A program made the position numbers and the translations under genes. Under the pieces are notes generated by a model. The model saw nothing but the letters and a program-made list of their open reading frames with translations. It was not told the origin of the DNA and made no database searches. 18,736 nt of DNA from JAKOQB01 sp050258235 (GTDB taxonomy: Bacteria; Pseudomonadota; Gammaproteobacteria; Burkholderiales; Burkholderiaceae_F): assembly GCA_050258235.1 (NCBI GenBank), contig JBLMYK010000326.1:1-18736 (forward strand), in the 5' to 3' direction. Of this stretch, positions 1 to 7,584 are shown piece by piece. Positions within the stretch are counted from its first letter, which is position 1. Each line of letters begins with the position of its first letter.

Positions 1-197
<197 letters not shown>

Positions 198-198
198 A

Positions 199-1497
199 TC
201 AGTCCGCGAGCGCCGCCCGCCGGCCGCGCTCGACATCGACGAGCGCGAGCACGAGCAGTCCGATCACGAAGAACAATCCGGTCACGAGGATCGCGAGCCG
301 GTGATTGTTCGCGGTCAGCCACGTCACCAGGCCATAGGTGACCGGGCCGACCACGCCGGACATCCAGACCGCCGCGTTCCAGAGCGAGTAGAACTCGGCC
401 AGCCGCGCAGCCGGCGCAAACACCCCGACCATTGCACGTCCGGCCGACTGGCTCGACCCCATGCAGATGCCGGCAAGGTTGGCCGCGATCCAGAAGCCGG
501 GTGCCCCGGTCGACGCCGCGGCGACCAGCACCATCGCGATCCACCCCGCCAGCGTGATCGCCAGCGTCGCGCGATGCCCTATCGCATCCTGCACATAGCC
601 GAACAGGAATGCGCCGATGGCCGCGGTGACGTTCACCGCCAGGATCATGATCATCGTCTGCACGACGGTAAAGTGCATCGCCTGCTGCGCGTAGATCGCG
701 GCGAGCGCGATCACGACCGCGATTCCGGCCTGGTAGAAGAAGCCGCACACCATCAGCCAGCCGAAGTCGCGAAACACGGCGATGTGCTTCAGCGTGTGCA
801 GCAGGCGCTGCGTCGACTCGGCGACGAAGTTCCGCACCGTGACGTCGGTGCGCGGGACCGCACGCTCGCGCACCATCACGAACATCGGCGCGGCCGCCAG
901 TGCGAACAGGGCCGCGGTGATCCCCATCGTCACCGGGACGAACTGAGCCGCGGTCTGCCCATGACCTTGTGCCCACTGCACGTAGCCGAGACACAGGCCG
1001 AGCGCAAGCAGCCCGCCCAGATAGCCGAAGCTCCATCCCCAGCCCGACACTTTGCCCAGCGCTTCCGGGCGCGCCAGTTCCGGGAGAAACGCACTGTTCA
1101 GCGTTACGCCCGCTGAGAAGCCGAAATTCGAGATCACGATTGCCACGAGCGCCAGCGCGAGATCGCCCGGCCCCACGAATGCAAGCGCCACGGTCCCGAG
1201 AATGCAGGCAGCCGTGACGACGAGCAGCATGTGCTTCTTCTTCGCGTGCACATCGGCGTACGCGCCCAGCGGCGGCATCAGCAGCATGCCAACCAGGTAG
1301 GAAACCGATACCGCGAGCGTCCACGCGAGCGTGCCCCAGTCCGCGCCGCCGGCGACCACACTGACGAAATACGCGTTGAACACCGCGGTGAGCACCACGG
1401 TCGTGTAACCGGAATTCGCGAAGTCGTAGCACGACCACGCGAATACCTCGCGGCGGGTAACGCCCGGATTCAGCGCAGCGGGATCGAACAGCGGCAT
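199..1497 (-). CDS. MFS transporter of the UMF1 / Atg22-like family
   Basis: This encodes a 432-residue, very hydrophobic protein with about twelve membrane segments, the usual size for a major facilitator. The N-terminus has WSCYDFANSGYTTVV (residues 21-35), the signature of the UMF1/Atg22-like branch. An MFS motif-A-like loop, GAYADVHAKKK (78-88), lies between the second and third helices. It should sit in the inner membrane. Bacterial UMF1 substrates are mostly unknown; Atg22 in yeast exports amino acids from the vacuole, so amino-acid efflux is only a suggestion here. The ATG at 1497 is the first usable start, since an in-frame TAG lies just upstream; a GGGGAGG stretch sits rather far upstream, about 15 bases. 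The gene is divergent from the Lrp-type regulator across 53 bp, which makes control by that regulator plausible. Confidence 0.85.
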   Translation of the reverse strand: MPLFDPAALNPGVTRREVFAWSCYDFANSGYTTVVLTAVFNAYFVSVVAGGADWGTLAWTLAVSVSYLVGMLLMPPLGAYADVHAKKKHMLLVVTAACILGTVALAFVGPGDLALALVAIVISNFGFSAGVTLNSAFLPELARPEALGKVSGWGWSFGYLGGLLALGLCLGYVQWAQGHGQTAAQFVPVTMGITAALFALAAAPMFVMVRERAVPRTDVTVRNFVAESTQRLLHTLKHIAVFRDFGWLMVCGFFYQAGIAVVIALAAIYAQQAMHFTVVQTMIMILAVNVTAAIGAFLFGYVQDAIGHRATLAITLAGWIAMVLVAAASTGAPGFWIAANLAGICMGSSQSAGRAMVGVFAPAARLAEFYSLWNAAVWMSGVVGPVTYGLVTWLTANNHRLAILVTGLFFVIGLLVLALVDVERGRRAALAD

Positions 1498-1536
1498 CGG
1501 CCGCGCATGCTACCTCCCCGCGCGCCACTGCCCACC

Positions 1537-1542
1537 TATACT
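1537..1542 (+). promoter_or_regulatory. Candidate -10 box for the Lrp-family gene
   Basis: TATACT lies 8 bases before the ATG at 1551 and is an AT-rich island in a GC-rich 53 bp divergent spacer. Transcription starting 6-8 bases downstream would begin almost at the start codon. No Shine-Dalgarno sequence is seen between the box and the ATG. I could not find a convincing -35 hexamer, so this is tentative. Confidence 0.4.
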
Positions 1543-1550
1543 CGCGCGGC

Positions 1551-2018
1551 ATGAAGACTCTCGACCGCATCGATCGGCAGATCCTGGAGATCCTGCAGCA
1601 GGACGGCCGTCTCACCAACCAGGCGCTGTCCGAACGGGTCGCGCTGAGCCCGCGCGCCTGTCTGGAACGCGTGCGGCGTCTCGAAAAGGCCGGTTTCATC
1701 GCCGGCTACATGGCGATGATCGAGCCGCGCAAGGTGGGCGGCCTGCTGACGATCGTGGTCGAGGTGTCGCTGCGCGACCAGTCTGCCGCCACCCACGCGC
1801 GCTTCGAAGCGCGTATGCGCGCATGCGACGAGGTGATCGAGTGCTTCCTCGTCTCCGGACCATGCGACTACGTGCTGCGGCTGGCCTGCCGCAGCCTGGA
1901 CCACTATCGCGACCTGACCAATGCCTGGACCGACGACCCGACGCTGGGGGTCGAGCGCATCGCGTCCAAGCCCGAACTGCAGACAGTCAAACCGTTCCGC
2001 GGGTACCCGATTTCCTGA
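1551..2018 (+). CDS. Lrp/AsnC-family transcriptional regulator
   Basis: The product is 155 residues, the normal length for Lrp/AsnC regulators. Residues about 4-60 form the winged helix-turn-helix, opening with LDRIDRQILEILQQDGR and continuing through LTNQALSERVALSPRACLERV to RRLEKAGFIAGY. Residues about 65-145 form the RAM ligand-binding domain, with VVEVSLRD and the typical VIECFLVSGPCDYVLRL strand-turn-strand. Family members form dimers to octamers, bind an amino acid and regulate amino-acid transport or catabolism, often including neighbouring genes. It sits between a transporter (divergent) and an arginine/ornithine catabolic enzyme (same strand, 169 bp downstream). A role in sensing arginine, ornithine or a related amino acid is therefore likely, but this is inference. 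Confidence 0.93.
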   Translation: MKTLDRIDRQILEILQQDGRLTNQALSERVALSPRACLERVRRLEKAGFIAGYMAMIEPRKVGGLLTIVVEVSLRDQSAATHARFEARMRACDEVIECFLVSGPCDYVLRLACRSLDHYRDLTNAWTDDPTLGVERIASKPELQTVKPFRGYPIS

Positions 2019-2042
2019 GCGGGAACGGCCGCGCCGCAGATT

Positions 2043-2054
2043 CGGCGGCCGCCG
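2043..2054. repeat. Perfect 12-bp GC palindrome between the regulator and the fusion enzyme
   Basis: CGGCGGCCGCCG is a perfect dyad in the 169 bp spacer 2019-2187. It could be part of a weak terminator for the regulator or simply chance in GC-rich DNA, because no T-run follows. I see no other convincing signal in this spacer apart from the ribosome binding site of the next gene. Confidence 0.3.
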
Positions 2055-2177
2055 CGCGCGGGTCCCGCCGAAGATGCGGCGCTACGGAGACACTTTCGCC
2101 ACCCGTTGAGCCGGTTCTTCCTAGACTTTCCTCATGCGATGCGCGGGCACCGAAGCCCGACGCATTCAGCTCTTGAT

Positions 2178-2181
2178 GAGG
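2178..2181 (+). promoter_or_regulatory. Ribosome binding site that decides the start of the fusion gene
   Basis: GAGG lies 6 bases upstream of the ATG at 2188. Two upstream in-frame ATGs (2134 and 2176) lack such a site, and the residues they would add (MRCAGTEARRIQLLMRRI) do not belong to the aminotransferase fold. The start at 2188 is therefore preferred. Confidence 0.6.
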
Positions 2182-2187
2182 CGAATC

Positions 2188-4404
2188 ATGGACGCACGTC
2201 TGACTCAAACCACCCGCGCGATCGCGCTCGAATCGGCGGTCGCGGCCCACAACTATCACCCGCTGCCCGTCGTGCTGCAGAGCGGCCGCGGCGAGTGGCT
2301 GACCGACGTCGACGGCAGGCGCTACCTGGACATGATGAGCGCGTATTCCGCGGTCAGCCACGGGCATGCGCATCCGCGCCTTGTCCGCGCACTCACCGAG
2401 CAGGCCAGGCGGGTCGCCGTGACATCGCGCGCCTATCACACGGAAGCGCTGGGTCCCTTCCTGGACAAGCTGGTGCGCCTCACCGGACTGGACCGCGCGC
2501 TGCCCGCGAACGGCGGCGCCGAATCCGTCGAAACCGCGATCAAGGCGGCGCGGCGCTGGGGCTATCGCGTGAAGGGGATTGCCGAGGACCGCGCCGAGAT
2601 CGTCGTCGCGCGCGGCAATTTCCACGGCCGCACCACCACGATCGTCGGTTTCTCCAGCGAGGCGAGCTACCGCGACGGCTTCGGCCCCTTTACGCCGGGC
2701 TTCCGTCACTTCGACTTCGGCGATGTGGATTCGCTCGCAGCGGCGATCAGCGACAACACCTGCGCAGTTCTGATCGAACCGATCCAGGGCGAAGCCGGGA
2801 TCGTCGTGCCGCCCGCGGGGTTCCTGCGCGCAGCGCGCCGGCTGTGCGACGAGCGCGGCGTGCTCCTGATACTGGACGAAATCCAGTCGGGCCTCGGCCG
2901 TACCGGCCGCTGGTTCGCGTTCCAGCACGAGGGCATCCGCCCCGACGGGCTGATCCTCGGCAAGGCGCTCGGCGGCGGGCTGCTGCCGGTCAGCTGCTTC
3001 GTGGCGACCGAAGAACTGATGAGCGTGTTCGATCCCGGCAGCCACGGCTCGACGTTCGGCGGCAATCCGCTCGCGTCCGCGGTGGCGCTCGAGGCGCTGA
3101 ACGTGATCGAGGACGAAGGCCTGGTCGAACGCAGCGCGGCCCTCGGATCGCACCTGCTTGCGCGCCTGCGCGCGATCGACTCGCCGTTGATCCGCGCGGT
3201 ACGCGGGCGCGGCCTGTGGGTCGGCGTCGACCTGGATCCCGCGCGGGTGTCGGCACGCAGGGTGGTCGAGCGGCTCGCAGAGCGGGGCGTGCTGTCGAAG
3301 GAGACACACGAGACAGTGATCCGGTTCGCGCCGCCGTTGACGATCACGCGCGAAGCGCTCGACTGGGGCATCGACACCTTCGTCGAGGTGCTGCGGGAGT
3401 TCCAGCCGCTGTCGGCGCGGCTTGCCGGATCGGGCCGCCGCCCCGCGTCGAGGACGCTCGCGTCGCCGGCTGCCGGGCGCGCCGCCCCAACGCCCGTGCG
3501 GCCGCACCTGATGATGAGCGCGCCGGATCGCTTCGAGGTCAGCTACCGCATCAATCCCTGGATGGACCCGGCCGCATGGCGGCCCGCCGCGGGCCGGCTG
3601 CATCAGGACGCACGCCGCGAGTGGCAGCAACTGAGGCAGACCTACGAGCACCTCGGCGCGCGCGTCGACGTGCAGCCGGCAGCCGGTGGATTGCCCGACA
3701 TGGTGTTCACCGCCAATGCTGCTTTCGTGCTCGATCGCAAGGCGCTCTTGGCGCGCTTCCGCTGCAGAGAGCGACGTGGCGAGGAACTTCCGAACCGGGC
3801 ATTCTTCGAGGCGCTGCGCGCGCGCGGCGAAATCGATTCGATCGTCGAAACGCCGCCGGAACTGTTCTTCGAGGGTGCCGGCGACGCGGCCTGGGATCCA
3901 TGGCGCGGCGTGGTCTGGACCGGCCACGGCCAGCGTTCAAGCGTTGAAATGCAGCAGGTGATCGGCGAGCGCTTTGCGGTACCCGCAGTTGCGCTGGAAC
4001 TGATCGACCCGCGCTTCTATCACCTGGATACCTGCCTGTGCCTGCTGTCGCACGGTGAGGTTCTGTTCCACCGGCCGGCGTTCTCGCCGCGGGCGGTCGA
4101 CTTGCTGGAAGAGTTGATCGGACGCGAGCGCTTGATCGAGGTCGGTGACGAGGATGCCCATCGCCTGGCGGTGAACGCGGTCTGCATCGGCGACGATGTC
4201 GTGCTCTGTCATGCCAGCGATACGCTGCGCGCTCGGCTGCAGCAACTCGGCTATCGGGTCCACGTGGTGCCGCTCGGCGCATTCAACCGGTCGGGAGGCG
4301 CGGCGTACTGCCTGACCCTGCGCCTGGACCTGGCGACGCGGCCGCTGGTCCGCCACGACGTCCCGCTGATCGAAGCCGATCTGGCCGAACTGCGCGCCGC
4401 CTGA
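2188..4404 (+). CDS. Bifunctional ornithine aminotransferase - arginine dihydrolase/deiminase-like fusion
   Basis: The product is 738 residues in one open frame. Residues about 1-405 are a class-III PLP aminotransferase of the ornithine aminotransferase (RocD) type. It shows NGGAESVETAIKAARRW, the PLP-contacting LDEIQSGLGRTG, the Schiff-base lysine K259 in LILGKALGGG, and GSTFGGNPLAS. An Ala/Arg/Pro-rich linker (about 410-440) leads to a 297-residue amidinotransferase-superfamily domain (442-738). That domain has LPDMVFTANA (D504, N510), FEGAGDA, YHLDTCL (H612) and SGGAAYCLTL (C708), a complete Asn/His/Cys set. The second domain resembles the cyanobacterial ArgZ/AgrE arginine dihydrolase, which makes ornithine, CO2 and two ammonia. 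Dimethylargininase or arginine deiminase activity remains possible. The aminotransferase half would convert ornithine to glutamate-5-semialdehyde, so the fusion may channel arginine to glutamate or proline. The usual NTGAE of aminotransferases reads NGGAE here. Confidence 0.9.
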   Translation: MDARLTQTTRAIALESAVAAHNYHPLPVVLQSGRGEWLTDVDGRRYLDMMSAYSAVSHGHAHPRLVRALTEQARRVAVTSRAYHTEALGPFLDKLVRLTGLDRALPANGGAESVETAIKAARRWGYRVKGIAEDRAEIVVARGNFHGRTTTIVGFSSEASYRDGFGPFTPGFRHFDFGDVDSLAAAISDNTCAVLIEPIQGEAGIVVPPAGFLRAARRLCDERGVLLILDEIQSGLGRTGRWFAFQHEGIRPDGLILGKALGGGLLPVSCFVATEELMSVFDPGSHGSTFGGNPLASAVALEALNVIEDEGLVERSAALGSHLLARLRAIDSPLIRAVRGRGLWVGVDLDPARVSARRVVERLAERGVLSKETHETVIRFAPPLTITREALDWGIDTFVEVLREFQPLSARLAGSGRRPASRTLASPAAGRAAPTPVRPHLMMSAPDRFEVSYRINPWMDPAAWRPAAGRLHQDARREWQQLRQTYEHLGARVDVQPAAGGLPDMVFTANAAFVLDRKALLARFRCRERRGEELPNRAFFEALRARGEIDSIVETPPELFFEGAGDAAWDPWRGVVWTGHGQRSSVEMQQVIGERFAVPAVALELIDPRFYHLDTCLCLLSHGEVLFHRPAFSPRAVDLLEELIGRERLIEVGDEDAHRLAVNAVCIGDDVVLCHASDTLRARLQQLGYRVHVVPLGAFNRSGGAAYCLTLRLDLATRPLVRHDVPLIEADLAELRAA

Positions 4405-4434
4405 CGGCCACGCGCAGGTCGTGTCAATTGCCCG

Positions 4435-4451
4435 CCGCCGCTGTGCGGCGG
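4435..4451 (+). terminator. GC hairpin after the fusion gene, possible terminator
   Basis: CCGCCGC, a TGT loop and GCGGCGG form a perfect 7-bp stem 30 bases after the stop codon at 4404. Only a weak pyrimidine run follows, so it is a poor intrinsic terminator by the classic rule. The rest of the spacer 4405-4556 shows nothing else that I can support. Confidence 0.4.
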
Positions 4452-4556
4452 ATCGACCGTTCTCATGTCGATTTCTCATCCGAAGACCGGATCAACAGCC
4501 CGTTGAGCGCGCTTCATAGTCCAGTCCTGCAATCAACAAGAATCGCTGGGCTGTCG

Positions 4557-5105
4557 ATGAAGATCGTTTCCGTCTCGGACGCCGCGCGCGCATCGAACGA
4601 TGCGTCGCGCGCGACGCTGCGCTTTGAAAACGGGGCGCCGACGCCGGCGCACTCCGATCAGGCAGAGCCCTCCGCGGACCAGCGTGCGATTCTCGAACGC
4701 GAACTCGACCGCCTGCAGCAGGCGATCCAGATCGACCAGCAGGCCGCCGGACAGCACCTGAACTGGCTGCTGCTGTCGCAGGCGCTGTTCATGAACGCTT
4801 TCCTGATCGTGCTGCTTCTGGGCGGCTCAACGACGCTGACCTTCGCGCGCTGGCTGCTGCTCGGGCTCGCAGTGCTCGGCGTGACCGCGGCGGTGATGCT
4901 GCACGCCGCTTTGCGGCGCAAGCGCGAAGAGGTCGCGATGCTCTGCCTGCAGCGGCGCGCGGTCGAGCTTTCGTTGCAGAAGGACTTCGGTCGCGTGCCG
5001 ATGTTCCCGCCGAGTCGCAACGAGGCGCCGTCGGCGGCGCTGCCGGCGATCTTCCTGACCGCGTGGGGTTTGCTGCTCGCCTACGCGCTTATCTCGCCGC
5101 GCTGA
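4557..5105 (+). CDS. Small membrane protein of unknown function, three predicted membrane segments
   Basis: I do not recognise this 182-residue protein. Residues 1-45 are polar and low in complexity. Residues 43-66 (ILERELDRLQQAIQIDQQAA) look helical, perhaps a short coiled coil. Hydrophobic segments lie at about 70-89, 97-118 and 160-179, and the stretch between the second and third is basic (RRKREEVAMLCLQRR). The polar N-terminus may be cytoplasmic. The ATG at 4557 was preferred to a TTG at 4428, because the extra 43 residues overlap the hairpin and look non-coding; no strong ribosome binding site supports either start. The gene is convergent with the acyl-CoA operon (15 bp between the stops). 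Nothing around it indicates a function. Confidence 0.65.
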   Translation: MKIVSVSDAARASNDASRATLRFENGAPTPAHSDQAEPSADQRAILERELDRLQQAIQIDQQAAGQHLNWLLLSQALFMNAFLIVLLLGGSTTLTFARWLLLGLAVLGVTAAVMLHAALRRKREEVAMLCLQRRAVELSLQKDFGRVPMFPPSRNEAPSAALPAIFLTAWGLLLAYALISPR

Positions 5106-5120
5106 TCCGCCGGGCGGCGA

Positions 5121-5915
5121 TTACTTCGCCCAGCGCGGCTTGCGCTTGTCGATGAAGGCGTCCATCCCCTCGCGCCCTTCCTCGTGCGCGAAACTGCAGG
5201 CGATCACGTGACCCGCAACCTCGTAGGCCCGTTCGAGGCCGGAGTCGAGCTGCTCGTAGAACGCGCGCTTGCCCTCCGCCACCGTCACGCGCGGCTTGGC
5301 GACGACCTGCTGCGCCAGCCGCTGCACTTCGGCGTCCAGTTCCGTGGCAGGCACGACGCGATTGACCAGCCCCCACTGCAGGGCCGTCTGCGCGTCGATC
5401 ATGTCGCCGGTCAGCAGCATCTCCATCGCGCGCTTGCGCGACAGGTTGCGCGCCAGCGCGACCCCGGGCGTTGAGCAGAAGAAGCCCCATGTGACGCCGG
5501 GAGTGGTGAACTTGGCAACATCGGCCGCCACCGCAAGGTCGCACTGGGCGACCAGCTGGCAACCCGCGGCCGCGGCGGCACCGTGAACGCGTGCGATCAC
5601 GGGCTGCGGCAACCGCGTGATCGAGACCATCATCCGGCTGCACCGGCGAAACATCGCCTCGATCGCGGGCTGCGCGCCGAGCGCGCGAATCTCCTTCAGG
5701 TCGTGCCCGGCGCAAAAGCCCTTGCCCGCCCCGGCGAGCACCACGACCCGGACACTGTCGTCCTTCGCGATCGCGTCGAACGCACCCTGCAGCGCGTCGA
5801 TCATTTCGCCGGTCAGCAGGTTGAACTGCTGCGGCCGGTTCAGTGTCAGCGTCGTGATGCCGCCCGCGTCCTCGCGCAGCAGCACCGGTTCGATGGGTTG
5901 CGGAACAGCACTCAC
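5121..5915 (-). CDS. Enoyl-CoA hydratase/isomerase-family protein, ECHDC3-like
   Basis: A 264-residue crotonase, the usual length. The CoA oxyanion-hole segments are present: FCAGHDLKEI (67-76) and HGAAAAAGCQLVAQCDLAVA (111-130). However, both glutamates that hydrate enoyl-CoA in classical hydratases are missing: the first is Gln120 (AAGCQL) and the second is Gly140 (FTTPGVTWG). The run GFFCSTPGVALAR (144-156) and the C-terminal KRKPRW closely match the mitochondrial ECHDC3 group, whose reaction is not firmly known. It starts with GTG at 5915, and its AGGAGG ribosome binding site (5921-5926) overlaps the stop codon of the upstream acyl-CoA synthetase gene, so the two are probably translationally coupled. 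It is the third gene of the deacetylase/acyl-CoA synthetase operon. Hydratase activity should not be assumed. Confidence 0.9.
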   Translation of the reverse strand: MSAVPQPIEPVLLREDAGGITTLTLNRPQQFNLLTGEMIDALQGAFDAIAKDDSVRVVVLAGAGKGFCAGHDLKEIRALGAQPAIEAMFRRCSRMMVSITRLPQPVIARVHGAAAAAGCQLVAQCDLAVAADVAKFTTPGVTWGFFCSTPGVALARNLSRKRAMEMLLTGDMIDAQTALQWGLVNRVVPATELDAEVQRLAQQVVAKPRVTVAEGKRAFYEQLDSGLERAYEVAGHVIACSFAHEEGREGMDAFIDKRKPRWAK

Positions 5916-5924
5916 GGTGGCCTC

Positions 5925-7571
5925 CTAGACGTCGATCGCGGCAGCCGATTTCGCCTGCTGCCGCAGGATGAATTTCTGGATCTTGCCGGTCGAGGTCTTG
6001 GGAATCTCCCCGAACACGACGCGCTTCGGCACCTTGAATCCCGCCAGGTGCTGGCGGCAATGCGCGAGCAGTTCCTCCGGCGTCGCATTCGACCCCTGCT
6101 TGAGTTCCACGAATGCGCACGGAACCTCGCCCCACTTCGGATCGGGCTGGGCCACGACCGCAGCCGCCATCACCGCCGGATGCCGGTAAAGCACATCCTC
6201 CAGCTCGATCGACGAGATGTTCTCGCCGCCGGAGATGATGATGTCCTTGCTGCGATCCTTGATCTTCAGGTATCCGTCCGGATGCGTGACCGCCAGGTCG
6301 CCCGAGTGGAACCACCCTCCGGCAAACGCCTCCTGCGTCGCCTTGTCGTTCTTCAGGTAGCCGCGCATCGTGATGTTGCCGCGGAACATCACCTCGCCGA
6401 TCGTCTCGCCGTCGGCCGGCACCGGCCGCATCGTCTCCGGGTCGAGAACGGCGACCGCCTCTTCCATCGGATAGCGCACGCCCTGGCGTGCATTCAGCAT
6501 CGCGCGCTGGCCGACATCGAGCTGCTCCCACCCGGCCTGCGGCGGACACACGGTCGCCGGTCCGTACACCTCGGTCAGCCCGTACACGTGCGTGAGACTG
6601 AACCCCATGCGCTCCATGCCCTCGATCAGCGCCGCCGGCGGTGCAGCCCCGGCAACCATCGCGTACACGCGATGCGAGATGCCCTGCTTCAGTTCGGGCG
6701 GTGCGTTGACCAGCAGCGCGTGCACGATCGGCGCGCCGCAGTAGTGCGTGACGCCGTGCCGGCGGATCGCGTCGAAAACCGCCGCCGCCTCGACCTTGCG
6801 CAGGCACACGTTCGTGCCGGCCATCGCGGCGACGGTCCAGGGAAAGCACCACCCGTTGCAGTGGAACATCGGCAGCGTCCACAGGTACACGGGGTGCTGC
6901 GGCATCGCCCACACCAGGATATTCGACACCGCGTTCAAATAGGCGCCGCGATGGTGATAGACGACACCCTTGGGATTGCCGGTCGTGCCCGACGTGTAGT
7001 TCAGCGCGATCGCGTCCCACTCGTCCGCCGGCGGCTGCCAGTGGAAGTCCGGGCGTCCGGTAGCGAGCAGCGCTTCGTAGTCGAGTGCTCCGATCCGCTC
7101 ACCGGGCCCGTCGTAAAGGGGATCGAGGACGTCGACGACTTCGATCGGCTGCGCGAGCTGGGCCAGCGCCGCACGCGCGACCGCTGCGAACTCGCGGTCG
7201 ACGATGAACAGCTTTGCCTCCCCGTGCGCGAGCATGAATGCGACCGACGCCGCGTCCAGCCGCGTGTTGATCGCATTGAGCACGCAGCCGGCCATCGGGA
7301 TGCCGAAGTGCGCCTCGACCATTTCCGGCGTGTTCGGCAACATCACCGCGACGGTGTCGCCGCGGCCGAACCCGCGAGCGTGCAGTGCGCCCGCCAGCCG
7401 GCGGCAGCGCGCGTACAACTCGGCCCAGGTACGGCTGAACGATGCGCCATGGACGACGGCAACGCGGTCCGGGAATACGGTGGCAGAGCGTTCGAGAAAC
7501 GTGAGCGGGCTGAGCGGCGCGTAGTTGGCGGCGTTCCTGTCCAGTCCCTCGTCGAAGATCGTCGATGGCAT
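5925..7571 (-). CDS. AMP-forming acyl-CoA synthetase (medium-chain / AlkK-DmdB-like)
   Basis: A 548-residue member of the ANL adenylate-forming superfamily. It shows the P-loop YTSGTTGNPKG (192-202), the acyl-pocket and adenylate motif GLTEVYGP (331-338), HSGDLA (422-427), the hinge DRSKDIIISGGENISS (439-454) and the C-terminal catalytic lysine K530 in KTSTGKIQK. The reaction is carboxylate + ATP + CoA to acyl-CoA + AMP + PPi, in the cytoplasm. Family resemblance is to medium-chain fatty-acyl and methylmercaptopropionate ligases; the exact substrate is not readable from sequence. The operon order is deacetylase, this gene, crotonase, with gaps of 13 and 9 bp. K530 lies in the loop that protein acetyltransferases modify in related enzymes, and the neighbouring deacetylase may reverse this. 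Confidence 0.93.
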   Translation of the reverse strand: MPSTIFDEGLDRNAANYAPLSPLTFLERSATVFPDRVAVVHGASFSRTWAELYARCRRLAGALHARGFGRGDTVAVMLPNTPEMVEAHFGIPMAGCVLNAINTRLDAASVAFMLAHGEAKLFIVDREFAAVARAALAQLAQPIEVVDVLDPLYDGPGERIGALDYEALLATGRPDFHWQPPADEWDAIALNYTSGTTGNPKGVVYHHRGAYLNAVSNILVWAMPQHPVYLWTLPMFHCNGWCFPWTVAAMAGTNVCLRKVEAAAVFDAIRRHGVTHYCGAPIVHALLVNAPPELKQGISHRVYAMVAGAAPPAALIEGMERMGFSLTHVYGLTEVYGPATVCPPQAGWEQLDVGQRAMLNARQGVRYPMEEAVAVLDPETMRPVPADGETIGEVMFRGNITMRGYLKNDKATQEAFAGGWFHSGDLAVTHPDGYLKIKDRSKDIIISGGENISSIELEDVLYRHPAVMAAAVVAQPDPKWGEVPCAFVELKQGSNATPEELLAHCRQHLAGFKVPKRVVFGEIPKTSTGKIQKFILRQQAKSAAAIDV

Positions 7572-7584
7572 GGTTGAGTCCGTA

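Noticed and set aside
3400..3515. Fusion as an assembly or frameshift artefact between two separate genes
   Set aside because: The frame runs without a stop through a typical linker, and no ribosome binding site is evident before the second domain's ATG pair at 3511. Long-read confirmation would settle it.
1987..3927. Long minus-strand open frame of 646 codons opposite the fusion enzyme
   Set aside because: It is an antisense shadow caused by high GC at third positions. Its product is Arg/Ala/His-rich with no domain, while the plus strand encodes two clear enzyme domains.
5583..7577. Plus-strand open frame of 664 codons opposite the acyl-CoA synthetase
   Set aside because: Low-complexity, His/Arg-rich product lying over a conserved enzyme on the other strand; no ribosome binding site or family motif.
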